Source: Zhongshania aliphaticivorans
GTDB taxonomy: Bacteria > Pseudomonadota > Gammaproteobacteria > Pseudomonadales > Spongiibacteraceae
Length of the DNA stretch: 64,000 nucleotides
Reading direction: 5' to 3'
Assembly: GCF_902705855.1 (NCBI RefSeq)
Contig: NZ_CACSIJ010000011.1
Location: 101,094 to 165,093, forward strand
Part shown: positions 45,329 through 53,971 of the stretch, in pieces
How positions within the stretch are numbered: position 1 is the first letter of the stretch
Layout of the letters: every line of letters begins with the position of its first letter
Program-made: the position numbers and the translations under genes
The notes under the pieces: generated by a model
Seen by the model: only the letters and a program-made list of their open reading frames with translations
Told to the model about the DNA's origin: nothing
Database searches by the model: none

Positions 45329-46218
45329 GTAGGCGTGCCGAGGAGTTGATTGTCTCGCAGCCACTGGTAGCTTTTTGCCACCACTTGCTGGCAGTCTTCC
45401 TGCAGGGCCATATGGCCAGCACCGCTAATCACATCATGACTGACCATTGGCGATACACGGGCGATATTACGGGCAAAATCAGCGTGCTTGTGTAGATACG
45501 AATGCTCCGCGCGCAGAACCAGTGTGGGCACAGTAATATGGCGCAGCGCTCGCCAGGGTGTATAGGTGTGCTGAAAGTTGTGAGCTTCCCATTCGCGGCT
45601 GTAGCGCAGGGTAAAACTGCCATCGCTTTGCTCAACTAGGCCAGCTCGGGCGTAATCCTCAAAGGCCGCATCTGAAAACCGTCGGTATGCAGATTTTTTG
45701 CGATGGTAGCTAATAAATGCTGCGTGGCTTTCCCATTGGGGTTTTCTTCGTTTAGTGCTTTTGACTAAGTTCATTTGTCCCATCAATGTCGACGGCGCAA
45801 TTGCCGCGACCATGGGTAGAATTCGACCTGGGATGGTGGCAGGGTCAAACATGAGCAATGCTTTGAATAGATCTGGCCGCTTTGCGGCGGCAATGGCGCT
45901 AACTGTGCCGCCAATAGAGTGCCCCATCGCTATGACGGGGCCTGAATGTTGTGTTTTTCTGCGATGATCAAGAAATGCGATGAGATCGTCAGCGTGCTGG
46001 CGCCATGTGAATCCTCGCGGCGTCGGCTGCGAGTCCCATGCCCCCCGATTTTCAAGTGCAGCAATAGTAAAATTGTCTTGGAAGTGTTCTAGAAAAAAAT
46101 GGTAGCTGCCAACGGGGAAGCCATTTGCTGCCGCAAAATGCAGAGTGTCATTTGCACTTCCGCCTTCAAGCCAGCTCGCTGGGCCGCGGCCAAAATCTAA
46201 TTGATGAGTGGTAAACAT
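45325..46218 (-). CDS. Alpha/beta hydrolase
   Basis: This 297-residue alpha/beta-hydrolase fold protein has the nucleophile elbow VIAMGHSIGGTVSAIAA, an acidic residue near PTLVLRAEHSYLHKHADFA, and the catalytic His in VISGAGHMALQED. It has no signal peptide, so it is probably cytoplasmic. It could be a lipase, esterase or thioesterase. It is translationally coupled (ATGA) to the downstream transglutaminase-like lipoprotein gene. Confidence 0.87.
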   Translation of the reverse strand: MFTTHQLDFGRGPASWLEGGSANDTLHFAAANGFPVGSYHFFLEHFQDNFTIAALENRGAWDSQPTPRGFTWRQHADDLIAFLDHRRKTQHSGPVIAMGHSIGGTVSAIAAAKRPDLFKALLMFDPATIPGRILPMVAAIAPSTLMGQMNLVKSTKRRKPQWESHAAFISYHRKKSAYRRFSDAAFEDYARAGLVEQSDGSFTLRYSREWEAHNFQHTYTPWRALRHITVPTLVLRAEHSYLHKHADFARNIARVSPMVSHDVISGAGHMALQEDCQQVVAKSYQWLRDNQLLGTPT

Positions 46219-46388
46219 GGAGTAGTTTCATTAGTTCTGTTAGTGATTAGCAAGCATACCATGCCAAAAAGCGTGGCGTGTATGGCTCGTGCTAATGCGG
46301 AAAATAGAAAATTGCCTATGCGCTATCAGGGTATTCTCTTATACAGAGAGTGATTCTTCAGCCGTTAAGTGGGTTACGTATTAGGGCA

Positions 46389-46422
46389 ATAGTCGACGAC
46401 ACACATTCCGTCAGCCGACTAT
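46389..46422. promoter_or_regulatory. Spaced inverted repeat upstream of pomA
   Basis: ATAGTCG (46389-46395) and CGACTAT (46416-46422) are perfect 7-bp arms separated by 20 bases, 37-70 bases before the pomA start. Possible operator or leader hairpin. Confidence 0.3.
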
Positions 46423-46458
46423 AAGCCGGTGTAGGTAACAAAGGTATTGGAGAAGACT

Positions 46459-47229
46459 TTGGATATCGCAACGCTATTAGGCATGTTAGGGGCGCTGGGC
46501 GTCATAGTTGTGGCTATTTTGATCGGCGGCAGCGCAAGTGGGTTTATCGATACTCCGAGCTTATTAATTGTGGTCGGCGGCGGCCTACTCGCCAATTTGG
46601 TTAAGTTTCCACTTGATCAAACCATGGGGGCTTTTAAGGTCGCCTCCCGCGCATTTGTTCATAAACCAACCAGCTCAGAAGCCCTAATTGCGCAGTGCAT
46701 GGAAATGGCTGGCGTGGCCCGTAAAGAAGGCTTGTTAGGCCTTGAATCGCTAGAGATTAGCAACGAATTTTTAAACAAGGGCGTGCAAATGGCCATTGAC
46801 GGCCACGACCCAGAATTTGTACGTAGAGTCTTGAATAAAGAAATTAACATGGCTATTGAGCGCCACGAAATGGGCGAGGCGGTGTTTAAAGGCTTTGGTG
46901 AGTCGGCACCTGCAATGGGAATGATCGGCACACTGGTGGGTTTAGTGCAGATGATGTCGAATATGTCTGACCCTAAAGCGATTGGTCCGGCTATGGCGGT
47001 GGCGCTGTTAACGACCTTGTACGGCGCGGTACTGGCGAATGTTGTTGCTTTACCAATAGCAGAAAAGCTCGCCTTTAGAACCTCTGAAGAGCGCCGTAAT
47101 CGTCATCTTATTCTTGAGGCAGTTGACGGAATTCAAGAGGGGGTCAATCCACGTGTATTAGAATCCTTGCTGTCGACATATTTGCCTGATAATAAGCGCG
47201 AGCCAGAGAAAAAGGCTGAGGAGGCGTAG
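46459..47229 (+). CDS. pomA: Flagellar stator protein PomA (Na+-type MotA homologue)
   Basis: PomA and PomB form the stator that turns ion flow into flagellar rotation. The 256-residue protein has four membrane segments, with the conserved PAMGMIGTLVGLVQMMSNMSDPKAIGPAMAVALLTTLYGAVLANVVALPIAEKL block and a charged cytoplasmic loop. The start is taken as TTG at 46459, preceded by GGAG with a 6-base spacer. It gives MDIATLLGMLGALG, closely matching Vibrio PomA starts. No other flagellar genes are nearby. Confidence 0.93.
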   Translation: MDIATLLGMLGALGVIVVAILIGGSASGFIDTPSLLIVVGGGLLANLVKFPLDQTMGAFKVASRAFVHKPTSSEALIAQCMEMAGVARKEGLLGLESLEISNEFLNKGVQMAIDGHDPEFVRRVLNKEINMAIERHEMGEAVFKGFGESAPAMGMIGTLVGLVQMMSNMSDPKAIGPAMAVALLTTLYGAVLANVVALPIAEKLAFRTSEERRNRHLILEAVDGIQEGVNPRVLESLLSTYLPDNKREPEKKAEEA

Positions 47230-48069
47230 ATGGATGACGTTCCGGTAAAAAAAGCTGATGCAGGGGCGCCCGCGTGGGTGCTTACCTTTGCAGATTTGAT
47301 GTCGCTACTTCTCGCCTTCTTTGTACTTCTTTTCTCATTTTCAGAAATGGATAAGCAGAAATTCAAGGAACTGTCGGGCTCAATGAAAGACGCTTTTGGG
47401 GTGCAGCGGGACATTCCCGCCTTTAAGCCACCGATTGGCACTAGCATGATTGCCCGAGATTTTACCCCCGGCACCGTACGACCTACGGTGGAACGAGAGG
47501 TGCGTCAGCAAGCGTTACAGGAGATGACCAAGTTTGTATCAGAGGAAGCCGATGATGACATGCTGGATGATTTAGAAAAGGTAAAAGAGCATTTGGCTCT
47601 AGAAATTAGCGAAGGCTTGGTAGAAGTAGAAAACGATGGCAATAAAGTGATTATTATCCGGATTCGGGAACGGGGATCGTTTCCCTCCGGTAAGGCAGAA
47701 CTCTCTCCGGGGTTTGATACCGTAATTGAAAAATTTGGCATGGTTTTAAACGATATCGCCGGTCAGATTGTGGTGGCGGGGCATACCGATAACCTCCCTA
47801 TTCATACCGACAGATTCTACTCAAACTGGGATTTGTCATCGGCACGGGCGGCTACGGTGATCGGCAGTATCGTCCAGAGCAGCGGTCAGCTACCAAGCCG
47901 CTTTAGAGTCGCTGGTTACGCAGATACTCGTCCGATTGAAGACAACAGTACAGAGGAGGGGCGGGCTAGAAACCGTCGCGTCGAGATATTCATGTTGCGT
48001 GGCTCCACTAAAGACCCCTTAGAAGGGCAAGTTATGGGAGAGTATGGTGCGTCGATGACGGCGCAATAA
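47230..48069 (+). CDS. pomB: Flagellar stator protein PomB (MotB-type)
   Basis: This 279-residue protein begins immediately after the pomA stop. It has one membrane segment (about residues 15-38) with the ion-binding Asp22 in LTFADLMSLLLAFFVLLFSFSEMD, the Na+-type PomB signature. A linker/plug region follows, then a C-terminal OmpA-like peptidoglycan-binding domain (VVAGHTDNLPIHTDRFYSNWDLSSARAATV, RFRVAGYADTRPIEDNSTEEGRARNRRVEIFM). It anchors the stator to the wall. Confidence 0.95.
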   Translation: MDDVPVKKADAGAPAWVLTFADLMSLLLAFFVLLFSFSEMDKQKFKELSGSMKDAFGVQRDIPAFKPPIGTSMIARDFTPGTVRPTVEREVRQQALQEMTKFVSEEADDDMLDDLEKVKEHLALEISEGLVEVENDGNKVIIIRIRERGSFPSGKAELSPGFDTVIEKFGMVLNDIAGQIVVAGHTDNLPIHTDRFYSNWDLSSARAATVIGSIVQSSGQLPSRFRVAGYADTRPIEDNSTEEGRARNRRVEIFMLRGSTKDPLEGQVMGEYGASMTAQ

Positions 48070-48149
48070 GATATAGTCGTATTTGCTGCGCTTAAGGTGG
48101 CATTCAGTTAACTCCTGATACTTTACAGCTACACAAAGGAGAAGCGACT

Positions 48150-48698
48150 ATGACAAATATCAAAGCACTACATATTGGACCGCCAGCGTTGATCCGTAAT
48201 TTCGCACTTACGGCGCTGCTGATTGTGGCTGTTGCGGTATCGCCAAAGCAGGCCCACGCCGACGGGGTAGAAACCGCCGCTGCAATTATGATTGGCGCGG
48301 CAGTTTTATATGCCGCACATGATTCCTATAAAGACGATCGCCGTTATAGCAAAAATCATGTGCATGACAGGCATTGCGGCCATCAGGTGAGCTACCGTGA
48401 CACGGGCCATCACAATTACAGTAATAGTTATAACAATGGTTATCGGAATCAAAAAGTGTATACCGATGTTCATGCTGGCCACAGCAGTCATAAATATTAC
48501 AAAGGTAAGGACTATAAAAAAGGCAAAGACTATCGCCATGACAAGCACGATAACCGGTCTGACCGCTTTGCACGCGACAACCACGGTCGTGACCATCAGG
48601 GTAGTAACAAGCAATATGGCCGAGGTAATTTAAATGATCGTCAAAAGCATAATCAGGCTTACTGGAATACGCGAGTGAATGTAAATCAGCGTCACTAA
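48150..48698 (+). CDS. His-rich periplasmic protein
   Basis: This 182-residue protein has a signal peptide ending QAHA (about residue 37), a short hydrophobic stretch, and a mature part very rich in His, Lys, Tyr, Asn and Asp. Clusters such as HVHDRHCGHQ, HAGHSSHKYYKGKDYKKGKDYRHDKHD and DNHGRDHQ are visible. The composition suggests metal or polyanion binding. I recognise no defined family. It follows pomB by 80 bases and has its own terminator. Confidence 0.75.
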   Translation: MTNIKALHIGPPALIRNFALTALLIVAVAVSPKQAHADGVETAAAIMIGAAVLYAAHDSYKDDRRYSKNHVHDRHCGHQVSYRDTGHHNYSNSYNNGYRNQKVYTDVHAGHSSHKYYKGKDYKKGKDYRHDKHDNRSDRFARDNHGRDHQGSNKQYGRGNLNDRQKHNQAYWNTRVNVNQRH

Positions 48699-48720
48699 TG
48701 CCTAGGTGACATAGCATTAC

Positions 48721-48748
48721 AATACCGGACTCGCTCCGGTATTTTTTT
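48721..48748 (+). terminator. Intrinsic terminator after the His-rich protein gene
   Basis: AATACCGGA (48721-48729) pairs with TCCGGTATT (48735-48743) across CTCGC, then a T-run follows. Confidence 0.88.
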
Positions 48749-48880
48749 GTGGCGAATTTATGAACCTTGAAGAGTGCTTTCCTAGGTATAATTAGTTCTT
48801 GAGAGGTACCGCGTAGTGTCGAGAATAATGAAGCTACGTTTGCCGTCTCTGGTTTTTATGCACTATAAACAGGATATTAA

Positions 48881-49219
48881 ATGACAAGCGACCAGCTAAT
48901 AGAAAAGCTTAAGCAAGCGCCGCAACCTTTTACAGATGTTATCGCGCTTATTGATGCGGAATACACTTTTGTTCCCACTACATTTAAAAATGGTGATCAG
49001 CAAAATCAAGCAGGTACGAACAATGGTTCCTGCAAGATTTTTGCCTTTGGACGTTTGCATCAATTAACAGCGCAGGCAACCTTAAATGCCTTCGGTGATT
49101 TTTATACTCAAGATGTTTTGGGGAACCCTGATGGTAGCGATCACGCAAATATTCGCAATTTTATGCGCAGTGGTTGGGCGGGGGTGAGTTTTGAGGGCGA
49201 AGCTTTAACGCCAAAGTGA
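48881..49219 (+). CDS. HopJ-family protein
   Basis: This 112-residue protein of the family called HopJ type III effector reads LIDAEYTFVPTTFKNGDQQNQAGTNNGSCKIFAFGRLHQLTAQATLNAFGDFYTQDVLGNPDGSDHANIRNFMRSGWAGVSFEG. The family is widespread in bacteria without type III secretion, and no secretion genes lie nearby. The name is therefore historical and the real function unknown. Confidence 0.88.
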   Translation: MTSDQLIEKLKQAPQPFTDVIALIDAEYTFVPTTFKNGDQQNQAGTNNGSCKIFAFGRLHQLTAQATLNAFGDFYTQDVLGNPDGSDHANIRNFMRSGWAGVSFEGEALTPK

Positions 49220-49263
49220 GTGGCGAGGCGCCCCTGATGGGACGCCGAATTGTTGGCGAGTGA

Positions 49264-49743
49264 TTACGCGCCGATGCCGCCCATCATAGACTGCTGATAA
49301 TTCTGAATACCTACTTTGTCGATCAAGCTGAGCTGGGTTTCCAGCCAATCGACATGTTCTTCTTCAGATTCCAGAATGCTTTCCATCAGTTCACGGCTAA
49401 TATAGTCGCCGACTGACTCGCAGTACTTAATACCGTCTTTAAGATCCGGAATTGCCCTTAGCTCAAGGCTTAGGTCGCATTCCAGCATTTCCTTGGTGTT
49501 CTCACCAATGAGTAATTTGCCGAGGTCTTGAAGATTAGGCAGGCCTTCTAAAAACAGAATACGCTCGATGAGTTGATCGGCGTGCTTCATCTCGTCGATA
49601 GACTCATGGTATTCGTAGTCGGCTAACTCCTTCAGTCCCCAATCTTTAAACATGCGGGAGTGGAGGAAATATTGATTAATCGCCACGAGTTCATTGCCGA
49701 GGGCTTTATTGAGGTAGGCAATAACCTTGTTGTCACCTTTCAT
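49264..49743 (-). CDS. bfr: Bacterioferritin
   Basis: This 159-residue haem-containing ferritin stores iron as a mineral inside a 24-subunit shell. It shows the heme ligand Met52 in [22 protein letters not shown], the ferroxidase residues in [14 protein letters not shown], and [14 protein letters not shown]. The normal bacterioferritin length is kept. It sits downstream of bfd, whose product releases iron from the shell. Confidence 0.97.
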   Translation of the reverse strand: MKGDNKVIAYLNKALGNELVAINQYFLHSRMFKDWGLKELADYEYHESIDEMKHADQLIERILFLEGLPNLQDLGKLLIGENTKEMLECDLSLELRAIPDLKDGIKYCESVGDYISRELMESILESEEEHVDWLETQLSLIDKVGIQNYQQSMMGGIGA

Positions 49744-49873
49744 GCTTGCTGTCCTTTGTGCGATTAGCTGATTGTGAGGCGTAAAGTGTGCGCCCAGACT
49801 AAGCGGAAAGTCAAGCTAAGTGATTGATTTTAAAGAGGTAAGAGAAGGGTAAAACTAATCGTTATCAGTTGCG

Positions 49874-50071
49874 TTACGCTGCTGCATAACAGAGGTTTTC
49901 GTCGTAGCTGTTTAAATAGCTATCGTAAATATCGCGGGCGAGTGAGCCGCATTTGCCACATTGGCTGGCTAATTCAAGTTGACGACGAACCTCGCGGAAG
50001 CTGCCAGCACCGGCATCTACAGCGTCGCGGATATGCTTGTCGGTAATACCTTTACAGAGACAAACGTACAT
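49874..50071 (-). CDS. bfd: Bacterioferritin-associated ferredoxin
   Basis: Bfd is a small [2Fe-2S] protein that reduces stored iron in bacterioferritin so it can be released. The 65-residue protein has the four cluster Cys: Cys4 and Cys6 (MYVCLCKGIT), Cys38 and Cys41 (SQCGKCGSL). It is transcribed away from the peroxiredoxin gene and carries a Fur-like box upstream. Confidence 0.95.
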   Translation of the reverse strand: MYVCLCKGITDKHIRDAVDAGAGSFREVRRQLELASQCGKCGSLARDIYDSYLNSYDENLCYAAA

Positions 50072-50110
50072 ACTTTTTGAATCTCAGTGGGCTCGAAATT
50101 GAATGTCAAC

Positions 50111-50128
50111 GATAATGCAAATGAGAAT
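50111..50128. promoter_or_regulatory. Fur-like box upstream of bfd
   Basis: Three hexamers, GATAAT (50111-50116), GCAAAT (50117-50122) and GAGAAT (50123-50128), match the tandem GATAAT Fur recognition pattern. It lies 40-57 bases upstream of the bfd start, which fits iron-dependent repression. The peroxiredoxin gene on the other strand starts about 190 bases away and might be affected too. Confidence 0.6.
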
Positions 50129-50314
50129 GCTTGTCAATTATGTATTTTCGTATATTACAGTCAGGTTTCAATAGCGCATAGCTATGATGGCGATAAGAAA
50201 ATTCAATGGGATTGGGCGGGGGTGGCGTGTATGATTGCCGGTCTGAATCATGTTTTTACGGCATGTTTTGTCGTTTAATAAACTTATATTAACTATTAAT
50301 CAGAGGTGTATTAC

Positions 50315-50917
50315 ATGGGCGTTCTCGTAGGCAAGCCAGCTCCAGATTTCACATGCGCAGCAGTACTTGGTACTGGCGAAATTGTTGATAGCTTTACTTT
50401 AAGCGAAGTAGCTAAAGGCAAATACGCTTTACTGTTCTTTTACCCACTGGACTTCACATTCGTTTGCCCGTCAGAACTGATTGCACTAGATCACCGCATG
50501 GATAAATTCCGTGAGCTTGGTGTGGAAGTGATCAGTGTCTCAATCGATTCTCAGTTCACTCACAATGCATGGCGCAACACCGCTATTAAAGACGGCGGTA
50601 TTGGTCCAGTAACTTATACTATGGCTGCTGATGTTCGTCATGACATTTGCCGTGCCTACGACGTAGAAGCTGAAGGCGGTGTTGCTTTCCGTGGTGCGTT
50701 CTTAATCGACAAAGAAGGCATGGTTCGTTCGCAATTAGTTAACGATCTGCCACTTGGCCGTAACGTTGATGAGCTAGTGCGTTTGGTTGAAGCACTGCAA
50801 TTCCACGAAGAGCACGGCGAAGTATGCCCAGCTGGTTGGAATAAAGGCGACAAAGGCATGAATGCATCACCAGACGGCGTTGCTGCCTACTTGGCTGAGA
50901 ATTCAGATAAGCTGTGA
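50315..50917 (+). CDS. 2-Cys peroxiredoxin (AhpC/TSA, Prx1 class)
   Basis: This 200-residue peroxidase reduces H2O2 and organic peroxides. The peroxidatic Cys51 is in DFTFVCPSE and the resolving Cys171 in HGEVCPAGW, so it is a typical 2-Cys enzyme. The start at 50315 (MGVLVGKPAPDF) follows GAGG by 7 bases; an upstream start at 50306 is less likely. No ahpF is adjacent, so thioredoxin may be the reductant. It is convergent with sodB. Confidence 0.95.
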   Translation: MGVLVGKPAPDFTCAAVLGTGEIVDSFTLSEVAKGKYALLFFYPLDFTFVCPSELIALDHRMDKFRELGVEVISVSIDSQFTHNAWRNTAIKDGGIGPVTYTMAADVRHDICRAYDVEAEGGVAFRGAFLIDKEGMVRSQLVNDLPLGRNVDELVRLVEALQFHEEHGEVCPAGWNKGDKGMNASPDGVAAYLAENSDKL

Positions 50918-50924
50918 TGAGATA

Positions 50925-51027
50925 GTCGGGCGTCGGAAGTCGGACGCCAGATGCTAAAACGAAAAAGCCCGATGCGTGAAACGCATCGGGCTTTTTTTAT
51001 CCGACGCCCGACCTCAGACGTCCGACC
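50925..51027. repeat. GTCGG-rich arms bracketing the peroxiredoxin/sodB terminator
   Basis: GTCGGGCGTCGG (50925-50936) is mirrored perfectly by CCGACGCCCGAC (51001-51012), enclosing the terminator. Each arm also carries a second GTCGGACG unit (AGTCGGACG from 50938 on the plus strand; CGTCCGAC near 51019-51026 on the other). The repeated GTCGG-type unit in both arms looks like a REP-type or palindromic intergenic element rather than a simple terminator. Confidence 0.5.
50962..50996. terminator. Strong bidirectional terminator between the peroxiredoxin gene and sodB
   Basis: AAAAAGCCCGATGCGT (50962-50977) pairs perfectly with ACGCATCGGGCTTTTT (50981-50996) around a GAA loop, giving U-tracts on both strands. 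Confidence 0.9.
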
Positions 51028-51038
51028 AAATTTTGCAA

Positions 51039-51620
51039 TTAAGCAAAATTAGCCGCAGCAAATTCCCAGTTCACCAAATTCCAGAAGCCTTCCAAATACT
51101 TTGGACGAGCATTGCGGTAGTCGATGTAATAAGCGTGTTCCCATACGTCGGCGGTAAACAGTGGTGTTTGACCTTCGCGAGCGATTGGGGTATCAGCGTC
51201 ATCGGTGTTAACGATTTCTAAGCTGCCGTTAGTGTTTTTAACCAGCCACGTCCAGCCTGAGCCAAAGTTGCCAACGGCTTTGCCATTGAATGCGGTTTTG
51301 AATTCGTCAAAAGAACCAAATGCTTTATCAATTGCAGCAGCTAGTTCACCAGTTGGGGCGCCGCCGCCATTTGGGCTAAGGCTGTTCCAGTAGAACGTGT
51401 GGTTCCAAACCTGAGCGGCTTGGTTGAATAAAACACCTTTAGACGTTTTGATGATGTCTTCTAGTGACTTACCTTCAAACTCGCTACCAGGTACCAATTC
51501 ATTTAATTTGGTTAAGTAGGCGTTGTGGTGCTTGCCGTGGTGGAAGTCGAGGGTTTCGGCAGAAATGTGTGGTTCCAGCGCGTCTTTTGCGTAGGGTAGT
51601 GCAGGTAATTCAAAAGCCAT
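51039..51620 (-). CDS. sodB: Superoxide dismutase [Fe]
   Basis: This 193-residue iron superoxide dismutase shows metal ligands and signatures: His in LDFHHGKHHNAYLTKLN, His in AAQVWNHTFYWNSL, and Asp and His in DVWEHAYYIDYRNARPKYLEGFWNLVNWEF. The Gln of AAQVWNHTFYW is the usual marker for the iron type over manganese. Confidence 0.96.
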   Translation of the reverse strand: MAFELPALPYAKDALEPHISAETLDFHHGKHHNAYLTKLNELVPGSEFEGKSLEDIIKTSKGVLFNQAAQVWNHTFYWNSLSPNGGGAPTGELAAAIDKAFGSFDEFKTAFNGKAVGNFGSGWTWLVKNTNGSLEIVNTDDADTPIAREGQTPLFTADVWEHAYYIDYRNARPKYLEGFWNLVNWEFAAANFA

Positions 51621-51731
51621 GTGATTCTCTCCTGAGTATGGTTTTGGGTTGTAACGCAGTTAAATGTTGTACCTGATTTACATGATGTTTCGCTGACACT
51701 TCACTGTTGGTCGTGAATTAATGCAGCAAAA

Positions 51732-52364
51732 TCAGGGCCAACGCCAGCCTCCTAATTGTTGCCAGCGATTGACGATCTGGCAGAACAGCTCGGCAGTTTT
51801 AAAGGCATCGTAAGCAGCGCTGTGAGCTTCGCTATTGTCGAAGTCGATATCGGCTAACTGGCAAGCTCTAGCCAGTACGGTATGGCCGTAGGCAAGCCCT
51901 GAGAGGCTAGCGGTATCCATAACCGAAAAGGGGTGGAAGGGATTGCGTTTGATATTACTGCGCTCGATGGCGGCTAAAACAAAGCCGAGATCAAAGTGCG
52001 CATTGTGTCCCACCAGCACCGCTCGGGTGCACCCACTGGCTTTAACTTGCTGACGAATTCGTTTCATCAGCTCGCCCATTACAGTCACTTCTTTCTGTGC
52101 CTGCCTTAATGGGTTATGGGGGTCGATACCCGTGAATTCAAGGGCGGCGGGTTCTAAATTTGCGCCTTCGAAGGGTTCAACGTTGTAGCTCACGGTGTCG
52201 TCGGGCTCGAGCTGGCCAGAATCATCCATACGTAAAAACGTCGCTGCTATTTCTAGCACCGCGTCTGTTTGACTGTTAAAGCCACCGGTTTCGACGTCGA
52301 TAACAACCGGGAGAAAGCCTCGAAAGCGTTGCGCAATCATCGATTTTTCATCGTTGAAGTCCAT
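51732..52364 (-). CDS. rnt: Ribonuclease T
   Basis: RNase T is a DEDD 3'-to-5' exonuclease that trims tRNA and other stable RNA ends. The 210-residue protein has VVIDVETGGFNSQTDAVLEIAA (Exo I), GHNAHFDLGFV (Exo II) and HSAAYDAFKTAELF (Exo III). It is 7 bases downstream of pyrC, a recurrent pairing. Confidence 0.97.
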   Translation of the reverse strand: MDFNDEKSMIAQRFRGFLPVVIDVETGGFNSQTDAVLEIAATFLRMDDSGQLEPDDTVSYNVEPFEGANLEPAALEFTGIDPHNPLRQAQKEVTVMGELMKRIRQQVKASGCTRAVLVGHNAHFDLGFVLAAIERSNIKRNPFHPFSVMDTASLSGLAYGHTVLARACQLADIDFDNSEAHSAAYDAFKTAELFCQIVNRWQQLGGWRWP

Positions 52365-52371
52365 AGTTGTC

Positions 52372-53406
52372 TCAGGCTATCTGCCAGTGCAGTTGTTCAC
52401 CGCCCCGCAGTGGGTAAATAGTGTCGCCGCCAAGGGGAAGTTGCTCTGGGGCGATCCAGCTGTTCTTCTGCAAAATAATGGTGTCGTTATTGCGTGGCAA
52501 ACCGTAGAAATCGGGGCCATAAAAGCTAGCAAAGGCTTCTAGTTTGTCGAGTTTTCCCGCAGCTTCAAATGCTTCTACATATAATTCAATTGCTGCGTAG
52601 GCAGTGTAACAGCCTGCGCAGCCACAGCTGGCTTCTTTTCGGTGGCGTGCGTGAGGGGCCGAGTCTGTCCCCAAGAAAAATTTGGGGCTGCCTGACGTTG
52701 CTGCGGCGATCAGTGCCTGCTGATGGGTGTTGCGTTTAAGAATGGGGAGGCAGTAATAGTGCGGGCGAATGCCACCGGCCAACATGTGATTGCGGTTATA
52801 CAGCAGATGATGGGCGGTGATGGTTGCCGCGACGTTATCTGCTGACTCACTTACAAACTGTGCTGCGTCAGCCGTTGTAATATGTTCGAGTACCAACTTT
52901 AGCGCTGGAAAATGCGTGCAGATTTGACGCAAATAGCGGTCGATGAATTGTGCTTCGCGATCAAAAATATCGATTTCAGCGTCGGTGACTTCACCGTGAA
53001 CAAGCAGCGGCAAGCCGTGCTTTTCCATGCTTTCTAGCACTGGATAGAGCTTTTCGATGCTGGTGACGCCAGAATCCGAATTGGTAGTAGCACCGGCAGG
53101 ATAAAGCTTTGCAGCATAGACCACGTCTGACGCAGCGGCGGCGGCAATGTCTTCTGGCTGGGTGTTGTCGGTTAGATAAAGCACCATTAACGGCTGCAGT
53201 TTGTGGCCAGTGGTGGGTAATGCTTGCTCAATGCGCTGACGATATGCCGTTGCTTCGGCAAGATTGCGCACTGGTGGCGTTAAATTTGGCATGACGATCA
53301 CGCGGCCGAAATAGCGGCTTGCGTCTGCGACGGTATGGCTTAATACCTCGCCGTCTCGCAAATGAATATGCCAGTCGTCGGGTCGGGTAATTTCTAAGGT
53401 TTGCAT
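52372..53406 (-). CDS. pyrC: Dihydroorotase
   Basis: PyrC cyclises carbamoyl-aspartate to dihydroorotate in pyrimidine synthesis. The 344-residue class II enzyme has [11 protein letters not shown] (zinc His pair), YAAKLYPAG (carbamylated Lys), LLVHGEV and LEHITTADA (zinc His), and [13 protein letters not shown] (catalytic Asp). Confidence 0.97.
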   Translation of the reverse strand: MQTLEITRPDDWHIHLRDGEVLSHTVADASRYFGRVIVMPNLTPPVRNLAEATAYRQRIEQALPTTGHKLQPLMVLYLTDNTQPEDIAAAAASDVVYAAKLYPAGATTNSDSGVTSIEKLYPVLESMEKHGLPLLVHGEVTDAEIDIFDREAQFIDRYLRQICTHFPALKLVLEHITTADAAQFVSESADNVAATITAHHLLYNRNHMLAGGIRPHYYCLPILKRNTHQQALIAAATSGSPKFFLGTDSAPHARHRKEASCGCAGCYTAYAAIELYVEAFEAAGKLDKLEAFASFYGPDFYGLPRNNDTIILQKNSWIAPEQLPLGGDTIYPLRGGEQLHWQIA

Positions 53407-53554
53407 GCTGAGCCTTACTGCTAGCGTCCGCCGAGCTACCTATAAGGGCCGGCTTTGGAGGTGTGGTATCTGGCGGAGAATGCTACAGGAATTTGAAGGG
53501 GGTATAAACACCTGCCGCCGTGTTGTGACGGGTGTTTATACCGGTCTAGCTGGT

Positions 53555-53857
53555 TTACTCGTCTGCTGGTTTTGATTTGCTGGCGCTGAATGTCAGCTCA
53601 TCGCTGTTGGCAGCGATCACGCTGCGCCCAATGCCCGGAACCTTCATTAGTTCTTCGGCTGAGTTGATTGAGGCGTTTTCTTCGCGGTAGCGAATAATGG
53701 CTTCAGCGCGTTTAGGGCCAACACCTTTGAGTGTTTGTAGCTCCTCTGCGGTGGCGGTATTAACGTCTAGCGCATAGCTGGGGCTAAGAAAACCGAGGCT
53801 TAGAACGAGGGCGAGTAAAATACGAGTGGCCGACAAGCGGCGTAGAATAGTTTTCAT
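53555..53857 (-). CDS. ComEA-like helix-hairpin-helix exported protein
   Basis: This 100-residue protein has a signal peptide (about 29 residues) and one ComEA-type helix-hairpin-helix pair: LDVNTATAEELQTLKGVGPKRAEAIIRYREENASINSAEELMKVPGIGRSVI. ComEA relatives bind DNA in the periplasm during natural transformation. Short solitary ones like this are common, and their role is less clear. Confidence 0.9.
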   Translation of the reverse strand: MKTILRRLSATRILLALVLSLGFLSPSYALDVNTATAEELQTLKGVGPKRAEAIIRYREENASINSAEELMKVPGIGRSVIAANSDELTFSASKSKPADE

Positions 53858-53971
53858 CGTAAAATCCTTTTCAAGATGAATTATGTGAAGTTTGTTAAAG
53901 CAGACACTTTATCTGTGCCTGCTTCTAGAATAGAACACACCGGCTATTATGCAAAGCCGGTGTGGAGGGGA

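Noticed and set aside
46380..46458. Sigma-28 flagellar promoter before pomA
   Set aside because: A GCCGACTA string resembles the -10, but no TAAA -35 lies at the proper distance.
48286..48717. Minus-strand frame of 143 residues opposite the His-rich gene
   Set aside because: Rich in Cys, His and Tyr only because it mirrors the repeat-like codons of the plus gene; no ribosome-binding site and no family resemblance.
48881..49219. HopJ protein as a true type III effector
   Set aside because: No secretion apparatus, chaperone or effector neighbours; the family is common in non-pathogens.
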